Under the pieces are notes generated by a model, which ran no database searches, had not been told where the DNA came from, and was given only the letters and a program-made list of their open reading frames with translations. 64,000 bases of DNA from NCBI RefSeq assembly GCF_003049665.1, contig NZ_PYWM01000001.1:1-64000 (forward strand), in the 5' to 3' direction. The translations under genes were made by a program, and so were the position numbers. Numbering within the stretch: the first letter of the stretch is position 1; the number at the start of each line of letters is the position of its first letter. This DNA comes from Lysinibacillus mangiferihumi. Lineage in GTDB: Bacteria > Bacillota > Bacilli > Bacillales_A > Planococcaceae. Positions 24,946-33,758 of this stretch are shown in pieces.

Positions 24946-25833
24946 ATGGCATTCGAATACTTAGCACAATACACAACATTTGATTCAGTAGCGGATATGG
25001 ATAAGAGTGTGGAGGACCACATGGCGGTTCATTATTATGACTTAACAGAATCAGAGCGTGCCATCGTTTATAAACTTGCTTCTCACAGCTTAGAACATAC
25101 TGGAGCATGTCATTTAAAAGCATCTACAATTGCTGAAGCATTGGAGATTAGCACAAAGACAGTTTATCGTGGTATCAAAAAGTTAGAATCGTTAGGCATC
25201 ATCAAAAAAGAAACGACTGTAAAAGGTAAAGGTGGACAAGGTGCAAGCATTTATATTATTTTGCCTTACAATGTCTCACCGTCAATGTCCGACCGTTCAA
25301 AAGCTGAAAAGCCTTGCGAGAGTAACGTTTGCCCACCACAATCTCAAGAGCTACCATCTAGTTCTTTTTATCTTTTACAAACAAGCAATATACAGGAAGT
25401 ATATGAATCAGCACACGCTGAAAAAGAAGCTCGTAAGGAATACATGAACGAATATCAAGTCATGCTATTTGATTTCATGAATAGCTTACCGTTAGCAGAT
25501 AACTTAAAAGATGAACTGCATAAGGTTGTATTGGCTACACAGGTTCAAAGTGCACCTGACTTCATTAAAGCTAAAAATGTTCTATTCAAAATTGCTATGG
25601 ATATTAAAGAAGGTACGTTAACTGTAGCAAGTACATTAAGAGCCGTATTTGTAGGGGCGTATAACAAGGTTGTGGAGCGTTCTAAATTGAACATATATAA
25701 ATCATCTTCTATAGAAGAAACTCCATATAAAGAACGTCCAGTGCCTTTCTATAATTGGTTAAATGAAAGGGATAGCCTTCCTCAATCAATGGTGCATAGT
25801 GAACCATCGTTAGATAATTGGCTGGAATGGTAA
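24946..25833 (+). CDS. winged-helix replication-type protein
   Basis: 295 residues from the ATG after GAGGTGAAAAC. A winged helix-turn-helix is clear at about residues 25-110 (LTESERAIVYKLASHS, LKASTIAEALEISTKTVYRG, LGIIKKETTVKGKGGQG). Similar proteins occur in Bacillales phages and plasmids and are annotated as replication or helix-turn-helix proteins. The C-terminal part is helical and unassigned. DNA binding is well supported; an initiator role is inferred. Confidence 0.65.
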   Translation: MAFEYLAQYTTFDSVADMDKSVEDHMAVHYYDLTESERAIVYKLASHSLEHTGACHLKASTIAEALEISTKTVYRGIKKLESLGIIKKETTVKGKGGQGASIYIILPYNVSPSMSDRSKAEKPCESNVCPPQSQELPSSSFYLLQTSNIQEVYESAHAEKEARKEYMNEYQVMLFDFMNSLPLADNLKDELHKVVLATQVQSAPDFIKAKNVLFKIAMDIKEGTLTVASTLRAVFVGAYNKVVERSKLNIYKSSSIEETPYKERPVPFYNWLNERDSLPQSMVHSEPSLDNWLEW

Positions 25834-25839
25834 TTAGTT

Positions 25840-25949
25840 AGGTACTGACGGAAAGGGAAGTACCTGAATACATTTTGTAGGTGCACATTTATTAACCGCA
25901 CATATATATCTAAATCATCACGTTTCAACTACGGACAAATCGTCAGTAC
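25840..25949 (+). other. competing inverted repeats after the replication-type gene
   Basis: AGGTACT (25840-25846) can pair with AGTACCT (25859-25865) in a short hairpin, while GTACTGACG (25842-25850) can pair with CGTCAGTAC (25941-25949). Both use the same left arm, so the pairings are mutually exclusive. This could be an RNA switch, a replication origin element or integration-arm sequence. Confidence 0.45.
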
Positions 25950-25998
25950 TTGAATATAGCTACCTTGATTTTTTAGCACATAAAAAGGAGATGTATAT

Positions 25999-26166
25999 AT
26001 GACTCATTTCGAATACATGGAACAACAAGGACAGTTAACGATATTTGATTTAATAGACCAATATGAAGAAATGCAATTTAAAAAGTCTTCCACAAATGTT
26101 AATAAGCCTGTTAATAAAAAGAAATTAAAAGGTCCTCGTGTAAGAGGGTATATTGTGCGGAGATGA
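25999..26166 (+). CDS. small protein at the prophage end
   Basis: 55 residues, AAGGAG 6-8 bases upstream. Starts [20 protein letters not shown] and ends in a basic tail ([16 protein letters not shown]). No family recognised. Last phage gene before the radC junction. Confidence 0.6.
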   Translation: MTHFEYMEQQGQLTIFDLIDQYEEMQFKKSSTNVNKPVNKKKLKGPRVRGYIVRR

Positions 26167-26170
26167 ATAT

Positions 26171-26197
26171 AAAAAAGACCACCTGAGAGAGGCGGTC
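26171..26197 (-). terminator. minus-strand terminator at the prophage boundary
   Basis: GACCGCCT/AGGTGGTC arms (one mismatch) followed by TTTTTT on the minus strand. It would stop antisense transcription entering the prophage from the chromosome. Confidence 0.55.
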
Positions 26198-26199
26198 TA

Positions 26200-26275
26200 T
26201 ATAATAGAAGGAAATTTAATGTTGATAAAAGTTTGTATTTATATGAGGTTAGGAGTCCTTTTCCTTAATGTCAAA
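26200..26275. other. prophage-chromosome junction (attachment site region)
   Basis: RadC-like coding sequence begins abruptly at about 26255, in the middle of the conserved (V/C)LFLN-KNQ block, with phage sequence before it. The att core therefore lies in or just before this stretch. The partner site is outside the window, so the core cannot be defined. Confidence 0.6.
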
Positions 26276-26551
26276 AATCAAATTATGCATAAGCAAACGA
26301 TATTTATTGGGAGCCTAAATGCCTCCATTGTGCATCCGAGAGAAATCTTCCGTGAGGCTGTCAAGCGTTCTGCCGCTTCTATTATTTGTGCGCATAATCA
26401 TCCAAGCGGTATACCTACCCCAAGTCCAGAAGATATTGAGGTAACGAAACGAATTCAGGAGGCTGGCTATATTATTGGCATTGAGTTACTGGATCACGTC
26501 ATCATCGGCGACCATCAATTTATTAGCTTAAAAGAAAAAGGTTATTTTTAG
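26255..26551 (+). pseudogene. radC: radC, C-terminal fragment cut off by the prophage
   Basis: About 98 residues match the RadC C-terminal JAMM domain: [39 protein letters not shown], then the metal-site HNHPSG (codons from 26393) with [11 protein letters not shown] and LLDHVIIGD. The N-terminal half (the helix-hairpin-helix part) is missing. The neighbour mreB confirms the usual radC-mreB order. The other half is expected at the left prophage end, so excision would rebuild the gene. Confidence 0.9.
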
Positions 26552-26720
26552 TTTTAATAAAGTAAAGGCTTTCCTACATACGTTTGTGCATTGAACTGGT
26601 GTTGGATGAAGTTGTAGGCATGTCAAATCCAGCGCGAAACGAAATGAAGGTAAGTTAAGGGCGTTAACATCCTCCGTAGCGCGTGCAATATGTAACGGGA
26701 CAGATTAAGAAGAGGAAGTG

Positions 26721-26764
26721 CAACGAACCCAAGAAAGCGCTTGACGCGGCTCGTTGGTTTTTTC
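26721..26764 (+). terminator. terminator after radC
   Basis: CAACGA/TCGTTG outer arms, CC/GG and CAAG/CTTG inner arms, followed by GGTTTTTTC. Confidence 0.65.
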
Positions 26765-26810
26765 ATTTAGATACATCATAATGCGCATTGAAGTTATTTG
26801 GACAAGCTTA

Positions 26811-26839
26811 AGCTCTGCATATATTTGCAGAGCTTTTTA
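26811..26839 (+). terminator. terminator upstream of mreB
   Basis: AGCTCTGCA and TGCAGAGCT are perfect 9-base arms over a 6-base loop, followed by TTTT. Confidence 0.75.
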
Positions 26840-27250
26840 GATTTCTGCAGAAGGTCTCAAAGCCTTTAAGTGGTTGTAAATACTTCCAAAGAAGATATCA
26901 GTTTTTAAAAGATAAAATTTTTATAGTATAATCTAGAAGTAGTATAGTTGTAGCAAATTTAAAAGTGGATTAACTCAAAACGAACCTTTTTAAATGGATG
27001 ACGTTATTGTATTCATAGAAATGTCTATAGCATTCACAAAAATTGGTAGCCTATAATGCGTTGTCTTACATGAAAAAAAATAATATGCTAATCTATACGT
27101 ACTATTTTTAGTTTACGAGGGAATTAAAATAGTAAGTTTTCTGCAAGAAGCGGTATGTGGCACTACAAATTCTTGCATTTATCCGTTATAATGAACGGTA
27201 TGATTTTATGTCAACGATAGTATGGCTTAAATAGAAAGGGAGTACACAAT

Positions 27251-28270
27251 TTGTTTGGATTAGGTAGTAAAGATGTCGGGATTGACCTTGGCACAGCGAA
27301 TACATTAGTTTTTATTAAAGGGAAGGGCATCGTTTTACGCGAACCTTCTGTAGTAGCAAAGAATACAAAAACAGGAGATATCGTTGCAGTTGGTAATGAT
27401 GCAAAAAATATGATTGGCCGTACACCTGGATCTATCGTGGCGATTCGTCCGATGAAAGATGGTGTTATTGCTGATTTTGATATTACAACAGCGATGATTG
27501 AATATTACTTAAAAGAAGCTTGTAAAAATTCTGGCGGTAATTGGAAAAAACCGAATGTGATGATTTGTGTGCCATATGGTATTACATCGGTTGAGCAACG
27601 TGCAGTTATCGATGCTTCTCGTCAAGCAGGTGCAAAAGAAGCGTTTACAATTGAGGAGCCTTTTGCAGCAGCTATTGGAGCGAACTTACCTGTTTGGGAT
27701 CCAACAGGGTCTATGGTAGTTGATATCGGTGGTGGTACAACAGAGGTAGCAGTTATTTCTTTAGGTGGTATCGTAACAAGTGAGTCTGTACGTGTCGGTG
27801 GGGATGCAATGGATCAAGCGATTATTTCATATATCCGTAAATCGTATAACTTAACGATTGGTGAGCGTACGGCTGAAGCAGTAAAAATGGAGATTGGTAC
27901 AGCATTTGCTGAAGGTCCAGATGAAAAAATGGAGATTAGAGGACGTGACCTATTAACGGGCTTACCAAAAACGATTGAAATTTCATCTCAGGAAATTTCA
28001 GAATCATTGCGTGAAGCGGTATCGTCAATTATTGACGGTGTGCGAAAAACGTTGGAACAAACACCTCCAGAGCTATCTGCTGACGTAATGGAGCGAGGTA
28101 TCGTGTTAACAGGTGGTGGCGCGTTATTAACGAACTTAGACAAAGTTATTAGCCGTGAAACCAATATGCCTGTGTTTATTGCTGAAGATCCATTAGATTG
28201 TGTAGCTATTGGGACAGGTAAAGCATTAGATCATATTGATTTAATTCGTCAACAACAAGTAAAAGGGTAA
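27251..28270 (+). CDS. mreB: rod-shape actin homologue MreB
   Basis: 339 residues from TTG, with AAAGGGAG upstream. The actin-family ATP motifs are intact: [12 protein letters not shown] (phosphate 1), [13 protein letters not shown] (phosphate 2) and [10 protein letters not shown] (adenosine). It forms membrane filaments that guide cell-wall synthesis together with MreC and MreD, encoded next. Length is normal. Confidence 0.97.
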   Translation: MFGLGSKDVGIDLGTANTLVFIKGKGIVLREPSVVAKNTKTGDIVAVGNDAKNMIGRTPGSIVAIRPMKDGVIADFDITTAMIEYYLKEACKNSGGNWKKPNVMICVPYGITSVEQRAVIDASRQAGAKEAFTIEEPFAAAIGANLPVWDPTGSMVVDIGGGTTEVAVISLGGIVTSESVRVGGDAMDQAIISYIRKSYNLTIGERTAEAVKMEIGTAFAEGPDEKMEIRGRDLLTGLPKTIEISSQEISESLREAVSSIIDGVRKTLEQTPPELSADVMERGIVLTGGGALLTNLDKVISRETNMPVFIAEDPLDCVAIGTGKALDHIDLIRQQQVKG

Positions 28271-28283
28271 GGAGGTTTAGGCA

Positions 28284-29195
28284 ATGCCACAGTTTTTTTT
28301 CAATAAGAAAGTAATACTGCTACTTGTGGGCATGGTTTTTCTTGTGGCATTGATTAGCTTCTCATTACGAGATCGGACGAATGCAACTTTACCAGAGCAA
28401 ATTATTAAAGATACAGTCGGCGTCGCACAATCTATTGTTGCGAAGCCGGCAAATTACATAACTGGTATTTTTAATAATATTGACTCCCTCTTAAACACGT
28501 ACGAAGAAAATAAACGTTTAAAAGCACGCTTAGAAGATTTTGCAGCTGTACAAGCCGAAGCATTGGTTTTAAAATCTGAAAATGAAAAGCTAATGGAACT
28601 TTCTAAAGCGGAAAGTTTAAAAGCTTTTAATCCAATTCAAGCAACGGTTATTGCTAGAAATCCTGACCAATGGGAAGAAAAAATTATTTTAGATAAAGGT
28701 TCTTCTCATGGGGTAGAAAAAAATATGGCAGTTATGACAGCGAAAGGGCTAGTTGGTAAAATCACGCTAGTAACCCCTTTCACATCTGAAGTAGAGCTTT
28801 TATATACAAACAATCCTAACTACCGTGTTTCCGCGATGGTTTTAGGAGAAAAAGAGGCATACGGTTTAATCGAGGGCTTTGATAAAGAACGAAATGAACT
28901 CATTATGAAGCGAATCGATTCTAGCTTAACGGTGAAAGAAGGAGAAAAAGTAGTTTCTTCTGGTCTTGGCGGTATTTTCCCTAAAGGTGTACCAATTGGA
29001 GAAATTACAGAAGTAAGTACAGATGATTTTGGCTTAACCAAAATGGCTTATGTAAAACCATCTGCTGATTTTTCAATTTTAGAAAATGTTGTGATAGCTA
29101 AACGAACATTGACAGTTATTGATGGTTCAGATGGTGACGCGACAAATGTAGATTTATCAAATCCACAAAAGGCTACTGTAGAGGGGGAAAAGTAA
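28284..29195 (+). CDS. mreC: rod-shape protein MreC
   Basis: 303 residues, GGAGG ribosome site. One N-terminal transmembrane helix (VILLLVGMVFLVALISF), a coiled coil (about 70-110) and the beta-barrel MreC domain (ARNPDQWEEKIILDKGSSHGV, GLVGKI, SGLGGIFPKGVPIG). It acts outside the membrane, linking MreB to wall synthases. Its last base overlaps the mreD start. Confidence 0.95.
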   Translation: MPQFFFNKKVILLLVGMVFLVALISFSLRDRTNATLPEQIIKDTVGVAQSIVAKPANYITGIFNNIDSLLNTYEENKRLKARLEDFAAVQAEALVLKSENEKLMELSKAESLKAFNPIQATVIARNPDQWEEKIILDKGSSHGVEKNMAVMTAKGLVGKITLVTPFTSEVELLYTNNPNYRVSAMVLGEKEAYGLIEGFDKERNELIMKRIDSSLTVKEGEKVVSSGLGGIFPKGVPIGEITEVSTDDFGLTKMAYVKPSADFSILENVVIAKRTLTVIDGSDGDATNVDLSNPQKATVEGEK

Positions 29196-29719
29196 TGGTT
29201 CGATTTCTTATTCCCTCTGTTGCAGTATTGCTATTTTTACTAGAACCAGAGTTTGCTATGCTTTCACCGATTGAAGTAAGTGGACATATCTATTATCTAG
29301 TACCCCGATTTTTAATTTTATACTTAATATTTATATCCATCTATTACAGCCGTCAACGTGCGGTAATGTATGGACTTTTTTTTGGTGTCTTGTATGATGT
29401 GTTTTACATTGATATTATTGGATTATATTCGGTACTCTATCCACTTATTTGTTTTTTAGCAGGGTCTATCGTGAAAATAATTCATCAGCACTTAGTTGTG
29501 ACAACAACTATTTCAGTTGTTTTAGTAGCAATTTTAGAATTCGTACTCTATCAATTCTTCTATCTAATCGCTTTTACAACAATACCGTTAACGGAATTCT
29601 TACAATCACGACTGCTACCAACAATCATTGCTAATACATTATTTTTAATGATTCTTGGTTGGGCCTTCAAGTATCTAATTAATGCGCGTGTCTTACAGAG
29701 AGCACGTGAAGTTTCTTAA
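29195..29719 (+). CDS. mreD: rod-shape protein MreD
   Basis: 174 residues with about five transmembrane helices, no soluble domain. Overlap with mreC and position mark it as MreD, the membrane partner of MreC. Confidence 0.92.
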   Translation: MVRFLIPSVAVLLFLLEPEFAMLSPIEVSGHIYYLVPRFLILYLIFISIYYSRQRAVMYGLFFGVLYDVFYIDIIGLYSVLYPLICFLAGSIVKIIHQHLVVTTTISVVLVAILEFVLYQFFYLIAFTTIPLTEFLQSRLLPTIIANTLFLMILGWAFKYLINARVLQRAREVS

Positions 29720-29748
29720 TAACAAGAGCAACGTGAGGTGAGGCATTC

Positions 29749-30417
29749 ATGAAAAAACAATTAGTTAATATGAAGGGAACAAAGGACGGTTTTGTTCTTC
29801 GTTTAGACGATCAATGTTCGTATGCCGATTTAGTAGAAGAGCTAAAACGAAAAGTTTCAGAAGGCGGTATCGATGGCAAGGTAGATGTTCAATTACATTT
29901 AGGCTATCGATACTGTTCTGATGAACAAGTAAAAGAGCTAGTAAAAATTGTTCAAGAATCGGAACAGCTAATTGTAGCAAAAGTGCAAAGTGAAGTACTG
30001 ACTGTCCATGAAAGCAACCAGAAAATGATAGAAAGCCAACAAGATACATATGTAGGAGTGGTCAGGTCGGGACAAATTCTACGTGCCTCGGGGGATATAG
30101 TAATTGTGGGGAATGTGAATCCGAATGGACGTGTAGAAGCTGGTGGTAATGTATATGTCCTTGGTAGGCTAAAGGGAATTGTGCATGCAGGTGTACATGG
30201 CAACAAGGAAGCGATTATTGCGGCATCTCGTTTGGAAGCCACACATATAATGATTGCCGATCAAGTTGAGGCAATGTCAGATGAACATGTAAAAGCGATT
30301 AATCAAGCAGACATGGCTTGTGCATTTATCGGCTATGATGGGCGTATTACGTACGATCAAATTCATGCGTTAAAAAATATTCGACCATTGTTAAATGTGT
30401 CTAAGGGAGGAAGCTAG
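29749..30417 (+). CDS. minC: septum-site inhibitor MinC
   Basis: 222 residues. The N-terminal domain (residues ~5-100) is followed by the beta-helix C-terminal domain with GQILRASGDIVIVGNVNPNG and AGGNVYVLGRLKGIVHAG. It blocks FtsZ assembly away from mid-cell when recruited by MinD. Minor divergence in the N-domain is normal. Confidence 0.95.
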   Translation: MKKQLVNMKGTKDGFVLRLDDQCSYADLVEELKRKVSEGGIDGKVDVQLHLGYRYCSDEQVKELVKIVQESEQLIVAKVQSEVLTVHESNQKMIESQQDTYVGVVRSGQILRASGDIVIVGNVNPNGRVEAGGNVYVLGRLKGIVHAGVHGNKEAIIAASRLEATHIMIADQVEAMSDEHVKAINQADMACAFIGYDGRITYDQIHALKNIRPLLNVSKGGS

Positions 30418-30418
30418 T

Positions 30419-31216
30419 GTGGGAGAAGCAATCGTCATAACCTCAGGTAAGGGCGGTGTCGGTAAAACGACAACAACGGCTAACCTCGGGACTGCATTGG
30501 CTCTACAAGGGAAAAAAGTATGTTTAGTAGATACAGATATTGGCTTAAGAAATTTAGATGTTATTCTAGGTCTCGAAAACCGTATTATTTATGATTTAGT
30601 TGATGTTGTTGAAGGACGCTGTAAAATCCATCAAGCGTTAATTAAAGATAAACGTGTAGATGATAAACTATTTTTATTACCTGCTGCTCAAACGACAGAT
30701 AAGAACGCTGTCACACCTGAGCAAATGGAGAGCTTAATAGAGGAATTAAAAAGAGACTATGATTATGTTTTAATTGATTGTCCAGCTGGAATTGAGCAAG
30801 GCTATCGTAATGCAGTAGCTGGTGCTGACCATGCTATTGTCGTGACGACACCAGAAATTTCTGCTGTTCGTGATGCGGATCGAATTATCGGACTGCTTGA
30901 GCAGGAAGAAATTACTGCGCCAAAACTTATCATTAACCGTATTCGTCAGCATATGATGAAAAATGGCGATACGCTAGATGTCAATGAAATTACGACACAC
31001 TTGTCAATTGACCTGTTGGGGATTATCGTTGATAGTGAAGGTGTTATCTCTTCCTCAAATAAAGGTGAGCCAATCGTAATGGATCCATCTAATAAAGCAT
31101 CTTTAGGATACCGTAATATTGCGCGCCGTATTTTAGGTGAATCTGTGCCACTAATGGCTATTGAGGATGAGCAAAGAGGCATGTTCTCAAAAATTAAAGC
31201 ATTGTTTTCAAGATAA
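30419..31216 (+). CDS. minD: septum-site ATPase MinD
   Basis: 265 residues from GTG one base after the minC stop; GGGAGG lies upstream. The deviant Walker A KGGVGKT is at residues 11-17, DTDIGLRNLD follows, and the C-terminal amphipathic helix (MFSKIKALFS) binds membrane. An in-frame upstream TTG (30395) lies inside minC and lacks support. Confidence 0.96.
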   Translation: MGEAIVITSGKGGVGKTTTTANLGTALALQGKKVCLVDTDIGLRNLDVILGLENRIIYDLVDVVEGRCKIHQALIKDKRVDDKLFLLPAAQTTDKNAVTPEQMESLIEELKRDYDYVLIDCPAGIEQGYRNAVAGADHAIVVTTPEISAVRDADRIIGLLEQEEITAPKLIINRIRQHMMKNGDTLDVNEITTHLSIDLLGIIVDSEGVISSSNKGEPIVMDPSNKASLGYRNIARRILGESVPLMAIEDEQRGMFSKIKALFSR

Positions 31217-31220
31217 TTTA

Positions 31221-31254
31221 AACCTTTTCGTGCGTATGCGCGGAAAGGTTTTTT
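31221..31254 (+). terminator. terminator after minD
   Basis: AACCTTTTC pairs with GGAAAGGTT (one G-U) followed by TTTTTT. It ends the mre-min operon. Confidence 0.8.
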
Positions 31255-31265
31255 CTGTTCCGTTG

Positions 31266-31298
31266 AATTGTGTGAGAATTGTGTGAGTGACTGGCACG
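31266..31298. repeat. dispersed intergenic repeat, copy 1
   Basis: AATTGTGTGAGAATTG (31266-31281) followed within 14 bases by CTGGCACG. Similar sequences follow the operon ends at 37771-37794 and 57625-57657. Confidence 0.6.
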
Positions 31299-31354
31299 TT
31301 TTTTGTGCATGAATGGACATGCTGCCTCATATAGTGTGAAAAAAGGATGAGAGC

Positions 31355-31909
31355 TTGTTTAAAAAATGGAAATGGGTTGTTATGATCTTGCTTGTGGCTA
31401 CAATCATACTAGTGATTCGATTAGAAGACCAAGGTGTAATAGAAACACCGGTGCGAAAGCTTGTAACAACATCAGCAGATATGACATATTTAAGCGAGCT
31501 CGGAAAAAGTTGGCTTAAAAAAGAGGATGAAACGATAATGGTTTCAAGTGATGTAGGGCAAACGGAGCTATTAACATTCGCCAATGCGCAAGTTTTTAAA
31601 GAAGGTTTTTTGTTGCAATATGAAGTGGGCCTCCCTGTTTATACGGGGCAAAGTGGACTCGTTGTTTTTACAGGTCATACAAAATATACAGGTAAAACGA
31701 TGACGATTAGCTATGAGGATGGTACAACGGTCACTTACGGCATGCTTGATAGTTTAGCACAGCTTCCATATACGACTGTACAGGCAAATGATTTAATTGG
31801 CATGAAGCACACTGGACAACTCTATATTTCGATTGAAAAGGAAAAAACTCATTATAATTTAGAACAAATTGTACAGTGGCTTGAATCGACGGAGACCGAT
31901 GAAAGTTAA
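31355..31909 (+). CDS. spoIVFA: SpoIVFA-type sporulation protein
   Basis: 184 residues from TTG (AAAGGATGAG upstream). One N-terminal transmembrane helix (MILLVATIILVI), then a degenerate M23/LytM domain that lacks the metal His residues. SpoIVFA holds the sigma-K processing protease SpoIVFB inactive in the outer forespore membrane until the SpoIVB signal. The 11-base overlap with spoIVFB supports the call. Confidence 0.85.
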   Translation: MFKKWKWVVMILLVATIILVIRLEDQGVIETPVRKLVTTSADMTYLSELGKSWLKKEDETIMVSSDVGQTELLTFANAQVFKEGFLLQYEVGLPVYTGQSGLVVFTGHTKYTGKTMTISYEDGTTVTYGMLDSLAQLPYTTVQANDLIGMKHTGQLYISIEKEKTHYNLEQIVQWLESTETDES

Positions 31910-32510
31910 ATTGCACTTACTATGTATTCCTCTGATCTTATTCATGATTTTTAGCGGCCAAATTGCTTACTATGCAATTATTTTAACTTCGTTGCTTTGG
32001 CATGAAGCGGGCCATTTATTGGTCGCAATGCTTTGCGGCGTTAAGATAAAATCATGTGTTATTTCACCTTATGGAGGGGAAATTGAATTTGAAAATCCAG
32101 CAGCTGTGCAGACATCTTCACTACTTTGGATTGCACTAGGAGGACCAATCGCCACAATACTGGGGATTGGCCTTGCTTTTTTCATGCCAGAGTTAATTGC
32201 AACACGATTAATTAATGTACAATTGGTGTTGCTTGCAATCAATCTCTTACCAATCATTCCACTCGACGGTGGAAGAATAGTGCTAGCATGGTTATTTTTA
32301 TTTTATCCAAGCGTGCGATTAGTTGAATATTATTATTCGCTTTCTCTTATTTTTGCCTCTATACTATTCATAATAACTTTAGTAAATTTACCACAATCCA
32401 TTTTTTTAGCTGTTCTTTTCCTATTTATATGGCTACAAGTACTAAAAGAATGGAAATATCGCAAGTATCGTGTAGCCTTTGAGAAATATGTAATGAACAG
32501 GTTGACTTGA
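31899..32510 (+). CDS. spoIVFB: intramembrane metalloprotease SpoIVFB
   Basis: 203 residues from ATG 31899. It has about six membrane helices, the zinc motif HEAGH (residues 35-39) and the third ligand in LLPIIPLDGGR. This site-2 protease cleaves pro-sigma-K in the mother cell. The frame runs further upstream inside spoIVFA, but the ATG gives the family's usual start. Confidence 0.93.
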   Translation: MKVKLHLLCIPLILFMIFSGQIAYYAIILTSLLWHEAGHLLVAMLCGVKIKSCVISPYGGEIEFENPAAVQTSSLLWIALGGPIATILGIGLAFFMPELIATRLINVQLVLLAINLLPIIPLDGGRIVLAWLFLFYPSVRLVEYYYSLSLIFASILFIITLVNLPQSIFLAVLFLFIWLQVLKEWKYRKYRVAFEKYVMNRLT

Positions 32511-32530
32511 TAGAATTCGTGTGGTAGTAT
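32502..32530 (+). promoter_or_regulatory. promoter of the L21 leader and rplU operon
   Basis: TTGACT, a 17-base spacer, then TAGTAT. It overlaps the spoIVFB stop and fires just ahead of the L21 leader. Confidence 0.7.
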
Positions 32531-32534
32531 TTTA

Positions 32535-32645
32535 ATGTTATTGTTTGTAGCACCCGTGCTACTACAACCGCTCTGGGAAGGTTTAAGTATCTTTGGATCA
32601 CCTTCATATACAGGCGAGTCTGAGTCTAAGAGGAGGTGCAGTAAA
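32535..32645 (+). ncRNA. L21-type ribosomal protein leader
   Basis: The 110-base untranslated leader contains the hairpin GTAGCAC-CC-GTGCTAC (32547-32562) and a GGATCACC-type conserved stretch before rplU. Position and layout match the L21 leader of Bacillales, an autoregulatory RNA element. The frame is open through it, but the true rplU start is at 32646. Confidence 0.7.
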
Positions 32646-32954
32646 ATGTACGCAATTATTGAAACTGGTGGTAAACAAATCAAAGTAGAAGCTGGTCAAG
32701 AAATCTATGTTGAGAAATTAGGCGTAGAAGCTGACGAGGTTGTAACTTTCGATAAAGTTCTATTCGTAGGTGGCGAAAACGTAAAAGTTGGAGCTCCATT
32801 CGTAGAAGGCGCTACAGTAACAGCTAAAGCTGTGAAAGAAGGCCGTCAAAAGAAAATCGTTGTTTTCAAATTGAAAGCTAAAAAGAACTACCGTCGTAAA
32901 CAAGGTCACCGTCAACCTTATACAAAATTAGTTGTTGAATCAATCAATGCTTAA
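32646..32954 (+). CDS. rplU: 50S ribosomal protein L21
   Basis: 102 residues starting [18 protein letters not shown] after AGGAGGTG. It is complete and typical, ending in [19 protein letters not shown]. Binds 23S rRNA together with L20. Confidence 0.97.
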   Translation: MYAIIETGGKQIKVEAGQEIYVEKLGVEADEVVTFDKVLFVGGENVKVGAPFVEGATVTAKAVKEGRQKKIVVFKLKAKKNYRRKQGHRQPYTKLVVESINA

Positions 32955-32968
32955 TTGTGAGGTGTAAC

Positions 32969-33325
32969 ATGATAAAAGTTACGATACATCATGATGAAAA
33001 TAGACATGTGTCTGCATTTGAATTTTCAGGACATGCTGAGTACGATGAATCAGGTAAAGATTTAGTATGTGCAGGAGCATCTACCATTGCGATTGGCACG
33101 GTAAATGCGATTTATGCTCTACTACAATTACAACCAGAAGTTGAACAAGCAGCTGAAGGTGGAGGCTACCTGAAGGTAGATTTACCAACAGATTTAGAAC
33201 CTGAAATTGATACAAAACTACAATTAATTGTCCAAGTAATGACTGCTCAAGTGTATTCTATGGTGCAAAATTACGGACAATATATCCAAATCAACTACAA
33301 CCAAGTAGGAGGTGGAACAGAATGA
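32969..33325 (+). CDS. prp: ribosomal-processing cysteine protease Prp
   Basis: 118 residues (YsxB family), GAGGTG upstream of the ATG. Catalytic His22 in [10 protein letters not shown] and Cys34 in DLVCAGAS are present. Prp removes the N-terminal extension of L27, encoded next with a 4-base overlap. In staphylococci it also processes phage capsid and scaffold proteins with the same motif, which matters for the prophage here. Confidence 0.95.
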   Translation: MIKVTIHHDENRHVSAFEFSGHAEYDESGKDLVCAGASTIAIGTVNAIYALLQLQPEVEQAAEGGGYLKVDLPTDLEPEIDTKLQLIVQVMTAQVYSMVQNYGQYIQINYNQVGGGTE

Positions 33326-33621
33326 AATTGTTATTAGCATTAGACCTTCAACTTTTCGCATCGAAAAAAGGGGTAGGTTCTACTAAAAACGGACGTGACT
33401 CTGAGTCTAAACGTCTTGGCGCTAAACGTGCTGATGGCCAATTCGTAACTGGTGGTTCTATTCTTTACCGTCAACGCGGTACAAAAATTTACCCAGGTAC
33501 AAACGTAGGTCGTGGTGGTGATGATACACTATTTGCTAAAGTGGACGGCGTTGTTAAATTCGAACGCTTAGGTCGCGATCGCAAACAAGTATCAGTATAC
33601 CCAGCTACACAAGAAGCTTAA
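33322..33621 (+). CDS. rpmA: 50S ribosomal protein L27
   Basis: 99 residues. The N-terminus [17 protein letters not shown] carries the Firmicute-type extension cut after Phe12 by Prp. The rest ([29 protein letters not shown]) is canonical. The mature N-terminus reaches the peptidyl-transferase centre. Confidence 0.97.
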   Translation: MKLLLALDLQLFASKKGVGSTKNGRDSESKRLGAKRADGQFVTGGSILYRQRGTKIYPGTNVGRGGDDTLFAKVDGVVKFERLGRDRKQVSVYPATQEA

Positions 33622-33646
33622 TTTTAATAAAGTAGACATAAAGCGG

Positions 33647-33675
33647 AGGACTGCATTTATTGCAGTCCTTTTTTT
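33647..33675 (+). terminator. terminator after rpmA
   Basis: AGGACTGCA and TGCAGTCCT are perfect arms over TTTAT, followed by a T7 run. Confidence 0.9.
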
Positions 33676-33758
33676 GGCTAAATTTCAATGAAGAATTAAG
33701 GGAAAAATACATCAAAACTTGTTATACTAGTTAAGATAACTTTATTGGAGTGAATGGG

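Larger units (their letters stand above)
26552..27250 (+). other. noncoding region between radC and mreB
   Basis: No gene is visible. It holds two terminator hairpins (26721-26764 and 26811-26839), a TATAAT at 26937-26942 and another at 27187-27192, neither with a convincing -35. The first 170 bases after radC contain short inverted repeats (CCTACA/TGTAGG) and could be a 3' UTR or a small RNA. Confidence 0.5.

Noticed and set aside
26153-26254. 34 extra residues in front of the RadC fragment
   Set aside because: They overlap the end of the last phage gene and a hairpin, and they show no similarity to RadC. The frame is open by chance across the junction.
27187-27192. TATAAT as the mreB promoter
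   Set aside because: The -35 position reads TACAAA and no better alternative at 16-18 bases is seen. It is mentioned only as a possibility.
32535-32645. In-frame N-terminal extension of L21
   Set aside because: The stretch is the L21 leader with its own hairpin. The ATG at 32646 has AGGAGGTG and gives the canonical protein start.
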